Positions 1-8,156 of a stretch of DNA of 33,892 nt are shown piece by piece (position 1 is the first letter of the stretch; the number at the start of each line of letters is the position of its first letter). The notes beneath the pieces were generated by a model that did no database searches, had not been told where the DNA came from, and saw only the letters and a program-made list of their open reading frames with translations. Source of the DNA: Candidatus Zixiibacteriota bacterium. Its GTDB lineage: Bacteria; Zixibacteria; MSB-5A5; RBG-16-43-9. Position numbers and translations under genes: made by a program. The stretch is taken from the NCBI GenBank assembly GCA_022865345.1, contig JALHSU010000092.1, forward strand, positions 1-33,892, in the 5' to 3' direction.

Positions 1-137
1 TCTCCCTCTTTCAGGGACTTATATCCCTCTGATTTTATCGCGGAATAATGCACAAAGACGTCTTTCCCCCCTTCCTTGAGCTCGATAAATCCAAATCCTT
101 TAGCCTCGTTGAACCACTTCACTTTCCCTTCTGCCAA
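1..137 (-). CDS. csp: Cold-shock domain protein (CspA family), 3' part outside window
   Basis: The first 45 residues are visible and the gene runs off the left edge. The sequence contains the RNP1-type core KGFGFI and the RNP2-type stretch DVFVHYSAI, preceded by [11 protein letters not shown], which is the classic single-stranded nucleic-acid binding cold-shock fold. The family acts as RNA chaperones in the cytoplasm. I choose a TTG start at 137 because AAAGGTGGTG, close to an ideal Shine-Dalgarno, lies about 9 nt upstream and the product then begins [10 protein letters not shown], as family members usually do. Two GTG codons at 152 and 149 are alternatives but lie inside that Shine-Dalgarno. 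A near-consensus promoter at 285-312 would give a leader of about 140 nt, typical of cold-shock mRNAs. Confidence 0.88.
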   Translation of the reverse strand, partial: MAEGKVKWFNEAKGFGFIELKEGGKDVFVHYSAIKSEGYKSLKEG

Positions 138-470
138 AATCCTGTTCACCACCTTTCACTGGAGAAAAGTTAAAAACAAAAACCACGCAAGTCCCACTAA
201 ACCAAAGGCTTCCGTGGCTATATATGATCTTTCTATGACGTTCTAAATCCACTAATACTGTCCTTCAAAAAACTACTATATATTATTATACAAAAAAAAG
301 CAAATTTGTCAAGTAAAATTCATCAAAGAGAGCGTCAAAATCCATTATTCTTATCGGTAAAAATGAGTGAAAGATTTAAAGAGGTATATTATGGAGCCCT
401 GCATAGAGGTTCAATCCGCCTCTGGAGGATGAACCCCTGCTAATATCGTTGGTCATTATCTTTTAAATCA
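138..470. other. Intergenic region between csp and ogt
   Basis: This holds the csp leader (138 to about 278) and promoter (285-312). From 313 to 470 it is AT-rich with no convincing coding frame. An imperfect inverted repeat (GGTTCA ... TGAACC, about 409-436) lies just downstream of the ogt stop and could be a weak processing or termination hairpin, but it has no T-run. Confidence 0.6.
285..312 (-). promoter_or_regulatory. Sigma-70-type promoter of the cold-shock gene
   Basis: On the minus strand TTGACA (312-307) and TATAAT (290-285) are both perfect consensus hexamers with a 16-bp spacer. It is the best promoter in the window. Transcription from about 278 would leave roughly 140 nt before the TTG start of the cold-shock gene. 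Confidence 0.75.
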
Positions 471-974
471 TCAAACCAGACTTTTCTCAATTTTCAGAAG
501 CCTTTTTTTAAGCTCTATCCCACCACCATATCCACCTAATCCTCCATCTGACCTTATGATCCTGTGGCAAGGGACGATTATCGAAACCGGGTTTTTGCCG
601 CAGGCATTTCCTACCGCCCTTGCTTTCCTGGAGTTTCCTGCCAGTGCAGCTAATTCCCCGTAACTAATAGTTTTTCCATACGGAACTTTTAACATTTTCT
701 TCCAGATTTTTTGCTCAAAAGGAGTGCCGCCGCTCAAATCCAGTTTTTCATCGAATTTGACTTTCTTCCCGGAGAAATAAGCGTTAAGCTGTTTTCCCAA
801 TTTAGAGAATTTGCTCTTAGCATCGATCAGCTCAAGTCGCTTATTCTTCTTTAACTCTTCGAAAAATCTGCCCCAGGTAGGCTGGTGAAAAAGCAGGTTG
901 TTCAATCCCCTATCGGTCCTCGTAACTAAGATTTTTCCAATCTTGGTATTCAGAACCGCATAATAGAGTTTCAT
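471..974 (-). CDS. ogt: Methylated-DNA--[protein]-cysteine S-methyltransferase
   Basis: This suicide enzyme transfers methyl groups from O6-methylguanine (and O4-methylthymine) in DNA to its own cysteine. The 167-residue product has the family's usual size. The acceptor motif PCHR is at residues 135-138 (acceptor Cys136), followed by the GLGGYGGG loop. The DNA-binding part contains the YGKTISYGELAALAG helix-turn-helix region, with the candidate arginine finger near Arg119 (KARAVGNA). The ATG at 974 has an AGAGGTG Shine-Dalgarno. It lies next to uvrC in the same orientation, separated by a palindromic repeat, so the two repair genes may be transcribed independently. There is no Ada-type regulatory domain. 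Confidence 0.95.
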   Translation of the reverse strand: MKLYYAVLNTKIGKILVTRTDRGLNNLLFHQPTWGRFFEELKKNKRLELIDAKSKFSKLGKQLNAYFSGKKVKFDEKLDLSGGTPFEQKIWKKMLKVPYGKTISYGELAALAGNSRKARAVGNACGKNPVSIIVPCHRIIRSDGGLGGYGGGIELKKRLLKIEKSLV

Positions 975-1005
975 AGCACCTCTTTTGTTAGTGGTTTTTT
1001 GTAGG

Positions 1006-1118
1006 GCGAGGCCGTTCCTATGGATCCAAATTCGGACAAGGTCTTGAGACTTTCAGCCTCGCATTGCGACCCTGTCCTACGGATCCGTTAATAGGAAAAG
1101 GGTCGCGCTACGATTTTT
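1006..1118. repeat. GCGACCC-type dispersed double-hairpin repeat, copy 1
   Basis: Two hairpins lie in tandem. The first pairs GCGAGGC (1006-1012) with GCCTCGC (about 1056-1062). The second pairs GCGACCC (1066-1072) with GGGTCGC (1100-1106). It ends in a GATTTTTTTT tract on the plus strand. A second full copy is at 3208-3300, and copies of the second hairpin are at 4426-4482 and 8055-8114. It may act as a terminator for plus-strand transcripts, but no plus-strand gene lies nearby. Confidence 0.75.
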
Positions 1119-1150
1119 TTTACCCTTGAACTCTTTATCCCTTTATCCTT

Positions 1151-2968
1151 TTAACCTTTTGTTTCTTTATGAAAATACGAGTAAACCATTTCCGCCACTT
1201 TTTTGTTGATATTCTCGGTTTTCAAGAGTTCTTCCAGGGTTGCTTGCTTGATGGCTTCAACTGAGCCGAATTTTGAGAGGAGCAATTTTTTCCTTATTCT
1301 GCCAACACCCTCAACCTCGTCCAGCTCAGATTTTGTGACCTTTTTTTCCCTTAAGCCCCGGTGATAAGTGATAGCAAATCTGTGTGCCTCGTCTCTAATC
1401 CTTTGTAACAATCTAAGAGAAGAAGAGCTTCTTGGAATCATCAGGGATGACTCCTTACCCGGCAGAAATATCTCATCTAATCTTTTTGCCAGACCAATTA
1501 CGTTTATCTCTTTAATACCCATCTCGTTAAAAACTTTTAGGGCTGAGGAAAGCTGCCCTTTTCCTCCATCAATTAAAACCAGATCCGGCAACTTCATTTT
1601 CTCCTCGAGCAGACGGAAGAAATACCTTCTGACCACCTCTTCCATCATCGCAAAATCATCCTGACCTTTCACGGTTTTTATTTTAAACTTGCGATATTCC
1701 GACTTTTTAGGCCTGGCATCTTCAAAGAAAACCAATGAACCGACTGCGTCCGCAGCCCCTAAATTGGAGATGTCAAATGCCACGATCTGCCTTGGAAAGG
1801 TAGACAAATACAGGTCCTTTTTCAAAGTGACGACTGATGGAGGAACTGTCTTTTTTATTTTTTTCTTCTGGATAAGAAGCTCCATTAAGAGAAGCTGGGC
1901 ATTCTGGGTGGCAAGGTTCAGCAGACCTGCCTTCTCCCCTTTTTGCGGTATGATCAGCTCGACTTTCTTTTCGCTTTTTCCGTTAAGCCACTTCTGAATG
2001 ATATCTTTGTCCTCGACATCTAAAGGTAAGATGAGTTGCTGAGGGATAATAGCGGCATTCATATAATATTGCTTCAAAAAAGAATTCATAACCTCAGAAT
2101 CCGAAACATCCTTATCCGCCTTCAAATAGAAATGCTGCCTTCCGATTAAAACCCCGTCTCTCACCTGAAGAGTTGCCATACAGACATCGGAACCATCCCG
2201 TGCAAAGGCAATAATATCCCTATCGATTATCTCCCTTTCCACCACCTTTTGCCTCTGCATCATGCTCTCCACTGCTTTGAGCTGGTCTCTCACTCTGGCA
2301 GCTTCCTCAAAGTTTTCTTCTTCTGCTAATCTATCCATCCTCCGTTTCAATTCCTCGATCAGGACTTTATTCTTCCCAGCTAAAAATAAAAGCACAGTGT
2401 TGATCATCTCCCTGTATTCTTTTTCGGAGACCAGACCCTCACAGGGTCCTTGGCATCTCTTGATATGAAAATCCAGGCATACCCTTATCTTTCTCTTAGA
2501 AGGAAGAGTATGATTACAGCTCCTCACCGGGAATAGCTTTCTGAGAAGTCTTAAAGATTGCCGCATCCCTTTGGCATTGGTATAAGGTCCAAAATATTTT
2601 GCCTTATCTTTTTTAGGCCTTCTCACCACTAGAATTCGAGGAAAAGGTTCATCTACAGTGACTTTGATGTATGGGTATCTTTTATCATCCTTGAGATTGA
2701 CGTTATACCTTGGCTTGTGCTCCTTGATTAAGTTAGATTCTAAAATCAGAGCTTCCATCTCCGAATCAGTAACCAGAACCTCAAAATCCTTAATCCGAGA
2801 AACCAGAGCCTGGGTCCTGGGATGCTCCACACCTGACTGAAAATAAGATTTAACCCGGTTTTTCAGGGATTTGGCTTTTCCTACGTAAATGATTTTCCCC
2901 TCCCTATCCTTTAAAAGATAAACCCCAGGCTGAGTAGGAAGGTTTTCTAATTTTACTTGAAGGTCCAT
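1151..2968 (-). CDS. uvrC: Excinuclease ABC subunit C
   Basis: The nuclease subunit of nucleotide excision repair makes both incisions around UvrB-bound damage. The 605-residue protein has all expected parts in order. A GIY-YIG domain comes first (QPGVYLLK at about 13-20, IIYVGKAKSLKNRV at 26-39). A UVR motif that contacts UvrB follows (EELKRRMDRLAEEENFEEAA, about 205-225). The RNase-H-like endonuclease domain has AFDISNLG and LVLIDGGKGQLS with its acidic residues. A C-terminal helix-hairpin-helix pair starts around DEVEGVGRIRKKLL. The ATG at 2968 follows GAGGGTG. A TTGACA/TATATA promoter lies about 35 bp upstream. No uvrA or uvrB is in the window. Confidence 0.97.
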   Translation of the reverse strand: MDLQVKLENLPTQPGVYLLKDREGKIIYVGKAKSLKNRVKSYFQSGVEHPRTQALVSRIKDFEVLVTDSEMEALILESNLIKEHKPRYNVNLKDDKRYPYIKVTVDEPFPRILVVRRPKKDKAKYFGPYTNAKGMRQSLRLLRKLFPVRSCNHTLPSKRKIRVCLDFHIKRCQGPCEGLVSEKEYREMINTVLLFLAGKNKVLIEELKRRMDRLAEEENFEEAARVRDQLKAVESMMQRQKVVEREIIDRDIIAFARDGSDVCMATLQVRDGVLIGRQHFYLKADKDVSDSEVMNSFLKQYYMNAAIIPQQLILPLDVEDKDIIQKWLNGKSEKKVELIIPQKGEKAGLLNLATQNAQLLLMELLIQKKKIKKTVPPSVVTLKKDLYLSTFPRQIVAFDISNLGAADAVGSLVFFEDARPKKSEYRKFKIKTVKGQDDFAMMEEVVRRYFFRLLEEKMKLPDLVLIDGGKGQLSSALKVFNEMGIKEINVIGLAKRLDEIFLPGKESSLMIPRSSSSLRLLQRIRDEAHRFAITYHRGLREKKVTKSELDEVEGVGRIRKKLLLSKFGSVEAIKQATLEELLKTENINKKVAEMVYSYFHKETKG

Positions 2969-3001
2969 ACACCCTCTATACGTTGAAGTCGCGCATCTTA
3001 A

Positions 3002-3030
3002 TATATATAAGCTTCCCCTAAGCCTGTCAA
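3002..3030 (-). promoter_or_regulatory. Probable uvrC promoter
   Basis: On the minus strand TTGACA (3030-3025) and TATATA (3007-3002) are separated by 17 bp. The start codon of uvrC is about 34 bp downstream of the -10 element. No LexA-type operator was recognised. Confidence 0.65.
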
Positions 3031-3123
3031 CGAAAAAGACTATCGAATGACGAAGAAAAGCGAATGCAACGCATAGCCGAGATGTAGGGATTCGGAATTT
3101 TGAGCCCCTACAAAATAAAAGAC

Positions 3124-3152
3124 TTGACTTTTTAAAGGGGAATAAATAAAAT
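3124..3152 (+). promoter_or_regulatory. Probable plus-strand promoter upstream of the EEP-family gene
   Basis: TTGACT (3124-3129) and TAAAAT (3147-3152) are separated by 17 bp. It is the only reasonable promoter for the single plus-strand gene, whose ATG is at 3451. The roughly 290-nt leader would include the GCGACCC-type hairpins at 3208-3300, which could terminate or attenuate the transcript. Confidence 0.5.
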
Positions 3153-3207
3153 AATAATAGTTTAAAAGACAGATATCAGTTTTGCGTTGTTTTTTTTGTA
3201 TCTCGCA

Positions 3208-3300
3208 GCGAGGCCGTCAGGGTTTTGAGACTTTCAGCCTCGCTTAAGCGACCCTTTCCTATGCATCCGTTATTATGAAAAGGGTCGCCCTATGATTTTT
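3208..3300. repeat. GCGACCC-type dispersed double-hairpin repeat, copy 2
   Basis: It shows the same order of elements as copy 1: GCGAGGC, then TTGAGACTTTCAGCCTCGC, then GCGACCC ... GGGTCGC, then GATTTTT. It lies in the presumed leader of the downstream plus-strand gene. Confidence 0.75.
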
Positions 3301-3450
3301 ACTCTCCCTTGCTCCCGAAGGGATCAGGAGCAAGCCTCCGCAGAGTAGGAAAGGAGTAAAGTGCGATGTCTTCTGGAGTCCAAGAGCTTGCTCTTGTGAC
3401 ATAGGCTTAAAATAGTCAAAAGATCTTTTCAACAAAGAAAGGAGGACAAA

Positions 3451-4413
3451 ATGGAAGAGTACTATATCGCCTGGTGGAACCTTGAAAATTTGTTTGATGT
3501 AGAAAATTCCACTGAAAGGCCAGATTGGTTGCAAAAAAACCTTAAGAAGGAACTGAGTGGCTGGAATCAAGGGATATTGAATAAGAAAATTGAACAGCTT
3601 TCCAGCATTATCAAGCAGATGAACAAGCCTAAGGGTCCTGACCTTTTAGGGGTTTGCGAGGTGGAGAACAAGCCGGTGATGCAGCAATTAATGGATAGCT
3701 TACAACCTCTCGGGCGGAATTACGGTATCGCTCATCATGATACCCTGGATGAAAGAGGTATTGATGTGGGGTACATCTATGACCAGGACAAGTTTGAGGC
3801 CGGTGATCAGTTCTCCCATATAATCTTAAAAAGGACCGCCACACGTGACCTATTTCAAGTCAATTTTAAGACTAAATCCGGCACGGACCTGATCATCGTG
3901 GGAAACCACTGGCCTTCCAGAACCAGTGGGGAATGGGAGACTGAGCCCTATCGAATCCTGGCAGGCGAGACTCTGAGCTACTGGCACAAAAGAATACTTG
4001 AGGAGAAGGGTGATGATGTAGCAATTCTGATCATGGGTGACTTTAATGACGAACCACCCAGCAGATCTATCACCCAGTATGCCCTAAGTACCAGCTGTAA
4101 AATGAAGGTTAAGAAGAGCACGAAAGCGCCCAGGCTCTTCAACCTGATGTGGACCGAGATGGGAAAAGGTGTGGGCACGCTTTACTATGATAATTTTCCC
4201 CTCCTGTTTGACCAGTTTCTGGTTTCAAAAGGAATGGTAAAGGTAGGCTCACCCATCCAGATCAAATCGGATTCGGTCAAAATTGAACGATTTCCCGAAA
4301 TGATAAGCGGTACTTATGAAGTCCCCAAGCGATTTGGGAGACCGTCCAGCAAATTAGATACAAAAGGGTTCAGCGATCATTTCCCCATCTCGCTGGTGTT
4401 GGAGGAGATTTAA
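3451..4413 (+). CDS. Endonuclease/exonuclease/phosphatase (EEP) family protein
   Basis: The 320-residue protein carries the metal-dependent phosphohydrolase motifs of the EEP (DNase I-like) fold in order. These are WWNLENLFD (8-16, metal-side Asn10), GVCEVEN (67-73, metal-binding Glu70), GNHWPSR (151-157, catalytic His153), GDFNDEP (196-202) and FSDHFPI (307-313, Asp309-His310). The fold is shared by nucleases, inositol phosphatases and sphingomyelinases, so the substrate cannot be read from sequence. No signal peptide or membrane segment is evident, suggesting a cytoplasmic enzyme. The ATG has a near-perfect AAAGGAGG upstream. It is the only plus-strand gene in the window and stands alone, convergent with the cupredoxin gene. 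Confidence 0.88.
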   Translation: MEEYYIAWWNLENLFDVENSTERPDWLQKNLKKELSGWNQGILNKKIEQLSSIIKQMNKPKGPDLLGVCEVENKPVMQQLMDSLQPLGRNYGIAHHDTLDERGIDVGYIYDQDKFEAGDQFSHIILKRTATRDLFQVNFKTKSGTDLIIVGNHWPSRTSGEWETEPYRILAGETLSYWHKRILEEKGDDVAILIMGDFNDEPPSRSITQYALSTSCKMKVKKSTKAPRLFNLMWTEMGKGVGTLYYDNFPLLFDQFLVSKGMVKVGSPIQIKSDSVKIERFPEMISGTYEVPKRFGRPSSKLDTKGFSDHFPISLVLEEI

Positions 4414-4425
4414 CTCTATAATTTT

Positions 4426-4482
4426 GCGACCCTATCCTGCGGATCCCTTTTGAAGTCAGATCAGCTATTAGGAAAAGAGTCG
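4426..4482. repeat. GCGACCC-type repeat, second hairpin only, diverged
   Basis: GCGACCC (4426-4432) faces the decayed arm AGAGTCG (4476-4482), with the shared internal TTAGGAAAAG. The loop sequence differs from copies 1 and 2. Confidence 0.55.
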
Positions 4483-4492
4483 TTTTACCAAT

Positions 4493-4521
4493 CTTTCCCT
4501 CTCCTTGAAGGAGAGGGAAAG
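4493..4521. terminator. Strong hairpin between convergent genes, possible bidirectional terminator
   Basis: Arms CTTTCCCTCTCCTT and AAGGAGAGGGAAAG pair perfectly over 14 bp around one central base. It lies between the ends of the convergent EEP and cupredoxin genes. It lacks a clear T-run, so its role is inferred from position. It resembles the inner hairpins of the 84-bp repeats. Confidence 0.4.
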
Positions 4522-4644
4522 GGTGAGGTTATTTAATAGGCAGGTCAGACATTCCTGTGGTTACGAGCCAGCCCGTCCTTTGGACGCCAGGCTTAGCTCT
4601 CTGACCAATATTGAACAGGCAGGATGCCTGTTCTACCAACAATT

Positions 4645-5016
4645 CTACTCCACAATCAACTTCCCCCTCAACATCCCCATCCCGCAGGTGAAGGTATATT
4701 CCCCTGGTTTTTCCGGAGTGAACTCGATTGGAGTGGTTTTATAAGCAGGCAAACTTTTTCTTATATTAAAATCCCCGAAAACAATTTCCTCCGAACAGCT
4801 CTCTGTCTCGTCCCGGTAAAAATCAATCCTCACCGGAACCCCTTTTTTCACCAAAATCACATCCGGGTCATATCCTCCCTTGACAATCACCTTGATCTCC
4901 TGAACCCCGGCGCCAGCAGAGGCTTTCACTTTCTGTCTTTTTGAAAAAAAGAAATACCAGTTCACCAGAATTATCAGAAGTATTCCAAAAACTGCAACTA
5001 AGATTTTTGATTCCAT
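4645..5016 (-). CDS. Membrane-anchored cupredoxin-domain protein
   Basis: The 123-residue product starts with a hydrophobic anchor (residues 5-24) followed by basic residues. A single small beta-rich domain follows, matching the cupredoxin type commonly found beside or fused to copper P-type ATPases (IKVIVKGGYDPDVILVKKG ... EYTFTCGMGMLRGKLIVE). Candidate copper ligands are Cys74, Cys111, Met113 and Met115; there is no His-rich blue-copper set. It probably faces the cell exterior and binds Cu released by CopA. I prefer the ATG at 5016 (AGAGGA and AAGGAA upstream). A longer frame to 5112 would begin inside a dispersed repeat. It lies downstream of copA in the same orientation, with a repeat between them. 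Confidence 0.82.
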   Translation of the reverse strand: MESKILVAVFGILLIILVNWYFFFSKRQKVKASAGAGVQEIKVIVKGGYDPDVILVKKGVPVRIDFYRDETESCSEEIVFGDFNIRKSLPAYKTTPIEFTPEKPGEYTFTCGMGMLRGKLIVE

Positions 5017-5037
5017 ATCCTCTGTTCCTTCTTTTCG

Positions 5038-5104
5038 TGTCATTCTGAGGGAGTCTCCGCCGAAGGCGGAACGACCGAAGAATCTGAGATTCTTCGTCCC
5101 TCTA
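5038..5104. repeat. GTCATT-type repeat, half copy with nested hairpin
   Basis: It begins GTCATTCTGAG and contains GAAGAATCT with facing AGATTCTTC, like the full copy at 11550-11646, but the distal outer arm is missing. A nested hairpin TCCGCC-GAA-GGCGGA lies at 5056-5070. Confidence 0.65.
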
Positions 5105-5183
5105 CGAGCCATAAAGCTTTTATCAGCCTACGACCGGGGTAGCACCCTCAAACTCGTTTGGGGGTGCTACACAAATGCCAAAA

Positions 5184-7907
5184 TCAAAATCTCCTCAACC
5201 TCAAAGAATTAGAAACCACCGAGACCGAGGAGAATGCCATAGCCGCTGAGGCAATCATTGGGTTAAGCAGGATTCCAAAAAATGGATAAAGCACGCCTGC
5301 GGCAATCGGAATCCCAAGAACGTTATAGATGAAAGCCCAGAAAAGGTTCTGCCTGATTATCTTTATCGTGTTCTTGCTCAACTTGATTGCGGTGACCACA
5401 CCGGAGAGGTCTCCTCTGATCAGGGTGATGTCGGACGCCTCCATCGCGATGTCTGTTCCTGTGCCAATAGCTATACCCACGTCTGCCTGGGCTAAAGCAG
5501 GGGCATCATTAATTCCGTCTCCCACCATTGCCACGATCTTCCCTTCGTTCTGAAGTTTTCTTACCTCATAAACTTTATCTTCTGGAAGAACCTCAGAGAG
5601 GACCCTGTTGATTCCCACTTTCCTGGCAATAGCGTTAGCGGTTTGACGATTATCTCCTGTCAGCATCACTACCTCTAAACCCAACTGGTGAAGCTGCTCC
5701 ACCGCATTTTTAGAATTCTCTTTCAGAGTGTCCGCAACCGCGATGACCGCGGAAGATTTCCCATCTATTGATAAATAGATACTGGTTTTCCCATCCAGGG
5801 ATAATTCCTCAGCCTTGGGAATTAAAGCTCTTATCTCTATCTTTCTTTCCTCCATCAGTTTTTGATTTCCCAATAGAACGTTCTTACTATCAATTTTAGC
5901 CTCAATCCCGAAACCAGCAATGGAATTGAACTCCAGAGAATCTTTAAGCTCGATTTTCTCTTCTACGGCTTTCCTGACAATCGCCTCTCCCAATGGATGC
6001 TCTGATTTTTTCTCCGCGCTTCCAGCATAAAATAAAATCTCTTTCGCAGAGAGTTTGTCCAGGGGGATGATATCTGTCACCTCCGGCTCGCCTTTGGTCA
6101 AAGTCCCGGTCTTGTCGAAAATGATGGTATTAATCTTATGCGCAGTTTCTAAACTCTCTCCCCCTTTTATCAAGATCCCTTTTTCTGCTCCTTTGCCTGT
6201 GCCCACCATAATGGCAGTAGGAGTAGCCAGACCCAAAGCGCAGGGACAGGCGATGATCATTACCGCAACGAAATTCAGAAGGGCAAAAGTCAAGCCTGGA
6301 TTTGGACCAAAAACGTACCAGATAATGAAAGTCAAAATGGCAATGGAGATCACCACCGGCACGAAATATCCGGCAATTACATCAGCTAATCTTTGAATCG
6401 GTGCTTTGGACCCTTGAGCCTCCTGCACCAATTTGATGATCTGGGCTAAGGCTGTATCTTTTCCAACTTTGGTAGCTTCGAATTTGAAGCTTCCGCTTTT
6501 GTTTATGGTGGCACCGATCACCTCATCTCCGGCTTTCTTCTCAACCGGAATACTCTCCCCGGTGATCATTGACTCATCCACAAAAGATTTTCCATCTTTG
6601 ACAACTCCATCCACCGGGACCTTCTCCCCTGGACGAACAATAACCAAATCTACAACTACAACTTCTTGCACCGGTATATCGATTTCTTTTCCATCCCTAA
6701 TAACTCTTGCGATTTTTGGCTGTAAACCGATTAACTTTTTTATTGCCTCTGAGGTCTGTCCCTTTGCTCTGGCTTCTAAAACCTTGCCTAGAAGTATCAA
6801 AGTTATTATAACTACTGTGGTGTCAAAATAGACCTTAGGCTCAATTCCACCTGACCTGAAGAAAGAGGGGAAAAGGATTGCAGTAATACTGTAGAGATAG
6901 GCGGCTGAGGTGCCCACAGCGATCAGGGTATTCATATCCGCATTCCTGTGCCTGAACGCACCCCAGGCACCACGGTAAAACTGCCAGCCAGCCCAGAACT
7001 GAACCGGAGTGGCTAAGATCCAGAGAAGATAATAATTTGTCAAAAGCTTGGGAACACCCGCAACCCACTCTAAACTTCCGACCAAAACGATAACACTTAT
7101 GACCAGTCCAAAGAAAAATTTACTCTTGAGTTTTTTATACTCTCTTTCGCGGATAACTCTTTCGTAATCCTCAACCTCTTCTACTTCCGTTTCTATGACC
7201 TTATACCCGGTGGATTCAATTACCTTTTTTATCTCTGCCAAATTTGTCTCTTCCGGAATATATTCCACCCTGGCTCTCTCTGTGGCTAAGTTGACAACAG
7301 CATTGGTTACTCCTTTGGTTTCAAGTAATGCTTTCTCGATCTTCTGGATGCAGGAGGCACAGTCTATGCCCTGGATCGGGATTTCAATCGAGACCGTACC
7401 CACATCATACCCGCTTTTGCGGATGGAGGAGATAAAACTATCCACGCCCACTTTTCCAGGATCATAAAATATGGTTGCCTTAGACGTGGCTAAATTGACT
7501 GAGGTTTTACTGACTCCTTGAAGCTCAGACAAGCCTTTTTGAATAGCCTGAGCGCAGGAAGCGCAACTCATTCCGGTGACGGGAAGGTCTATCCTTTCAC
7601 CTTTTTTACCCTCAGCCTCATCTTTGAGGGGAGATTTCTTCATATCCATTTTTATACCAGAGGAGGATTTTTCTGCTCGGACAGGAGTTGTACTCCTGTC
7701 CGTGGATTTGTTCGGGCAAGAGTGCAACTCTCGCCCGAGCTCTTTTGAGGCAGGGGGAGACTTTTCTTTTAGATATTTCTCAGGGGCTTTATCAAATTCC
7801 TCTTTACAGTGCGGGGAGCAAAAATAATAAGTCTCTCCCTTATAGGTTGAGCTACCTGCAGCTTCCTCTTTTTCAACCTCCATCCCGCAAACCGGATCCA
7901 AAGGCAT
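5184..7907 (-). CDS. copA: Cu(I)-exporting P1B-type ATPase with N-terminal YHS domain
   Basis: The 907-residue pump uses ATP to export monovalent copper (or silver) across the inner membrane. Domains in order: a YHS domain (1-47; Cys7, Cys30, Cys34), a polar linker (48-105), two HMA metal-binding domains (SCASC, Cys115/Cys118; and DCASC, Cys183/Cys186), then membrane helices from about 262. The actuator TGES is at 449-452 and the transport-site CPC at 554-556. The phosphorylation motif DKTGT is at 598-602 (Asp598), the SEHPLG motif at 635-640, and GDGINDAP at 796-803. YN (861-862) and MAFSS (890-894) in the last helices are the CopA (P1B-1) specificity residues. The ATG follows AGAGGAAAAA. 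Palindromes separate it from the upstream redox genes. Confidence 0.97.
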   Translation of the reverse strand: MPLDPVCGMEVEKEEAAGSSTYKGETYYFCSPHCKEEFDKAPEKYLKEKSPPASKELGRELHSCPNKSTDRSTTPVRAEKSSSGIKMDMKKSPLKDEAEGKKGERIDLPVTGMSCASCAQAIQKGLSELQGVSKTSVNLATSKATIFYDPGKVGVDSFISSIRKSGYDVGTVSIEIPIQGIDCASCIQKIEKALLETKGVTNAVVNLATERARVEYIPEETNLAEIKKVIESTGYKVIETEVEEVEDYERVIREREYKKLKSKFFFGLVISVIVLVGSLEWVAGVPKLLTNYYLLWILATPVQFWAGWQFYRGAWGAFRHRNADMNTLIAVGTSAAYLYSITAILFPSFFRSGGIEPKVYFDTTVVIITLILLGKVLEARAKGQTSEAIKKLIGLQPKIARVIRDGKEIDIPVQEVVVVDLVIVRPGEKVPVDGVVKDGKSFVDESMITGESIPVEKKAGDEVIGATINKSGSFKFEATKVGKDTALAQIIKLVQEAQGSKAPIQRLADVIAGYFVPVVISIAILTFIIWYVFGPNPGLTFALLNFVAVMIIACPCALGLATPTAIMVGTGKGAEKGILIKGGESLETAHKINTIIFDKTGTLTKGEPEVTDIIPLDKLSAKEILFYAGSAEKKSEHPLGEAIVRKAVEEKIELKDSLEFNSIAGFGIEAKIDSKNVLLGNQKLMEERKIEIRALIPKAEELSLDGKTSIYLSIDGKSSAVIAVADTLKENSKNAVEQLHQLGLEVVMLTGDNRQTANAIARKVGINRVLSEVLPEDKVYEVRKLQNEGKIVAMVGDGINDAPALAQADVGIAIGTGTDIAMEASDITLIRGDLSGVVTAIKLSKNTIKIIRQNLFWAFIYNVLGIPIAAGVLYPFFGILLNPMIASAAMAFSSVSVVSNSLRLRRF

Positions 7908-7955
7908 TTTTTCCTCTCTGTGTTGACTCCCGCTTTTCGCCGGAATATACGCGTA

Positions 7956-7976
7956 GCCGAGCCTTCAAGGCTCGGC
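7956..7976. repeat. Palindrome GCCGAGCCTT/AAGGCTCGGC
   Basis: Perfect 10-bp arms lie around one base, upstream of copA. The same arm sequence, slightly decayed, recurs near 18059-18081, so it is a dispersed element and not a copA operator. Confidence 0.6.
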
Positions 7977-8054
7977 AGCCCACTATCTCGGACAGGGAGT
8001 TGTATCCATCCTGTCAGCAAAATGCTTTTATATCTGACTTATAGCCTTGCGTCT

Positions 8055-8114
8055 GCGACCCTGTCCTACGGTGCCTACGGCAGACGTAGTCTCCGTTAAT
8101 AGGAAAAGGGTCGC
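8055..8114. repeat. GCGACCC-type repeat, second hairpin with loop insertion
   Basis: GCGACCC (8055-8061) pairs with GGGTCGC (8108-8114). Compared with copy 1, about 20 extra bases sit in the loop, and these contain CTACG ... CGTAG, able to form a small hairpin of their own. Confidence 0.65.
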
Positions 8115-8156
8115 GCTGAGATCTCAAATTTCTACCTCACCTAAGCAAACAGGGAT

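Larger units (their letters stand above)
2969..3450. other. Divergent intergenic region uvrC / EEP-family gene
   Basis: No gene was found. The region holds the two outward-facing promoters, a repeat copy at 3208-3300, and two small palindromes: CTTGCTCC ... GGAGCAAG (3308-3334) and CAAGAGC/GCTCTTG (about 3391-3406). The strong Shine-Dalgarno AAAGGAGG of the downstream gene ends it. Confidence 0.6.

Noticed and set aside
3259-3570. Minus-strand open frame of about 100 codons over the EEP-gene start
   Set aside because: It overlaps the well-supported plus-strand gene and a repeat, has no family features, and reads as a shadow.
5017-5112. Upstream extension of the cupredoxin gene
   Set aside because: The extra 32 codons lie within a dispersed repeat, and a proper start with Shine-Dalgarno and signal anchor exists at 5016.
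6055-6831. Plus-strand open frames inside copA
   Set aside because: They mirror the codons of a gene with all P-type ATPase motifs; no homology features or ribosome sites.
7908-7990. Copper-regulator operator upstream of copA
   Set aside because: The palindrome at 7956-7976 recurs near 18059, away from any metal gene, so it is a dispersed repeat.
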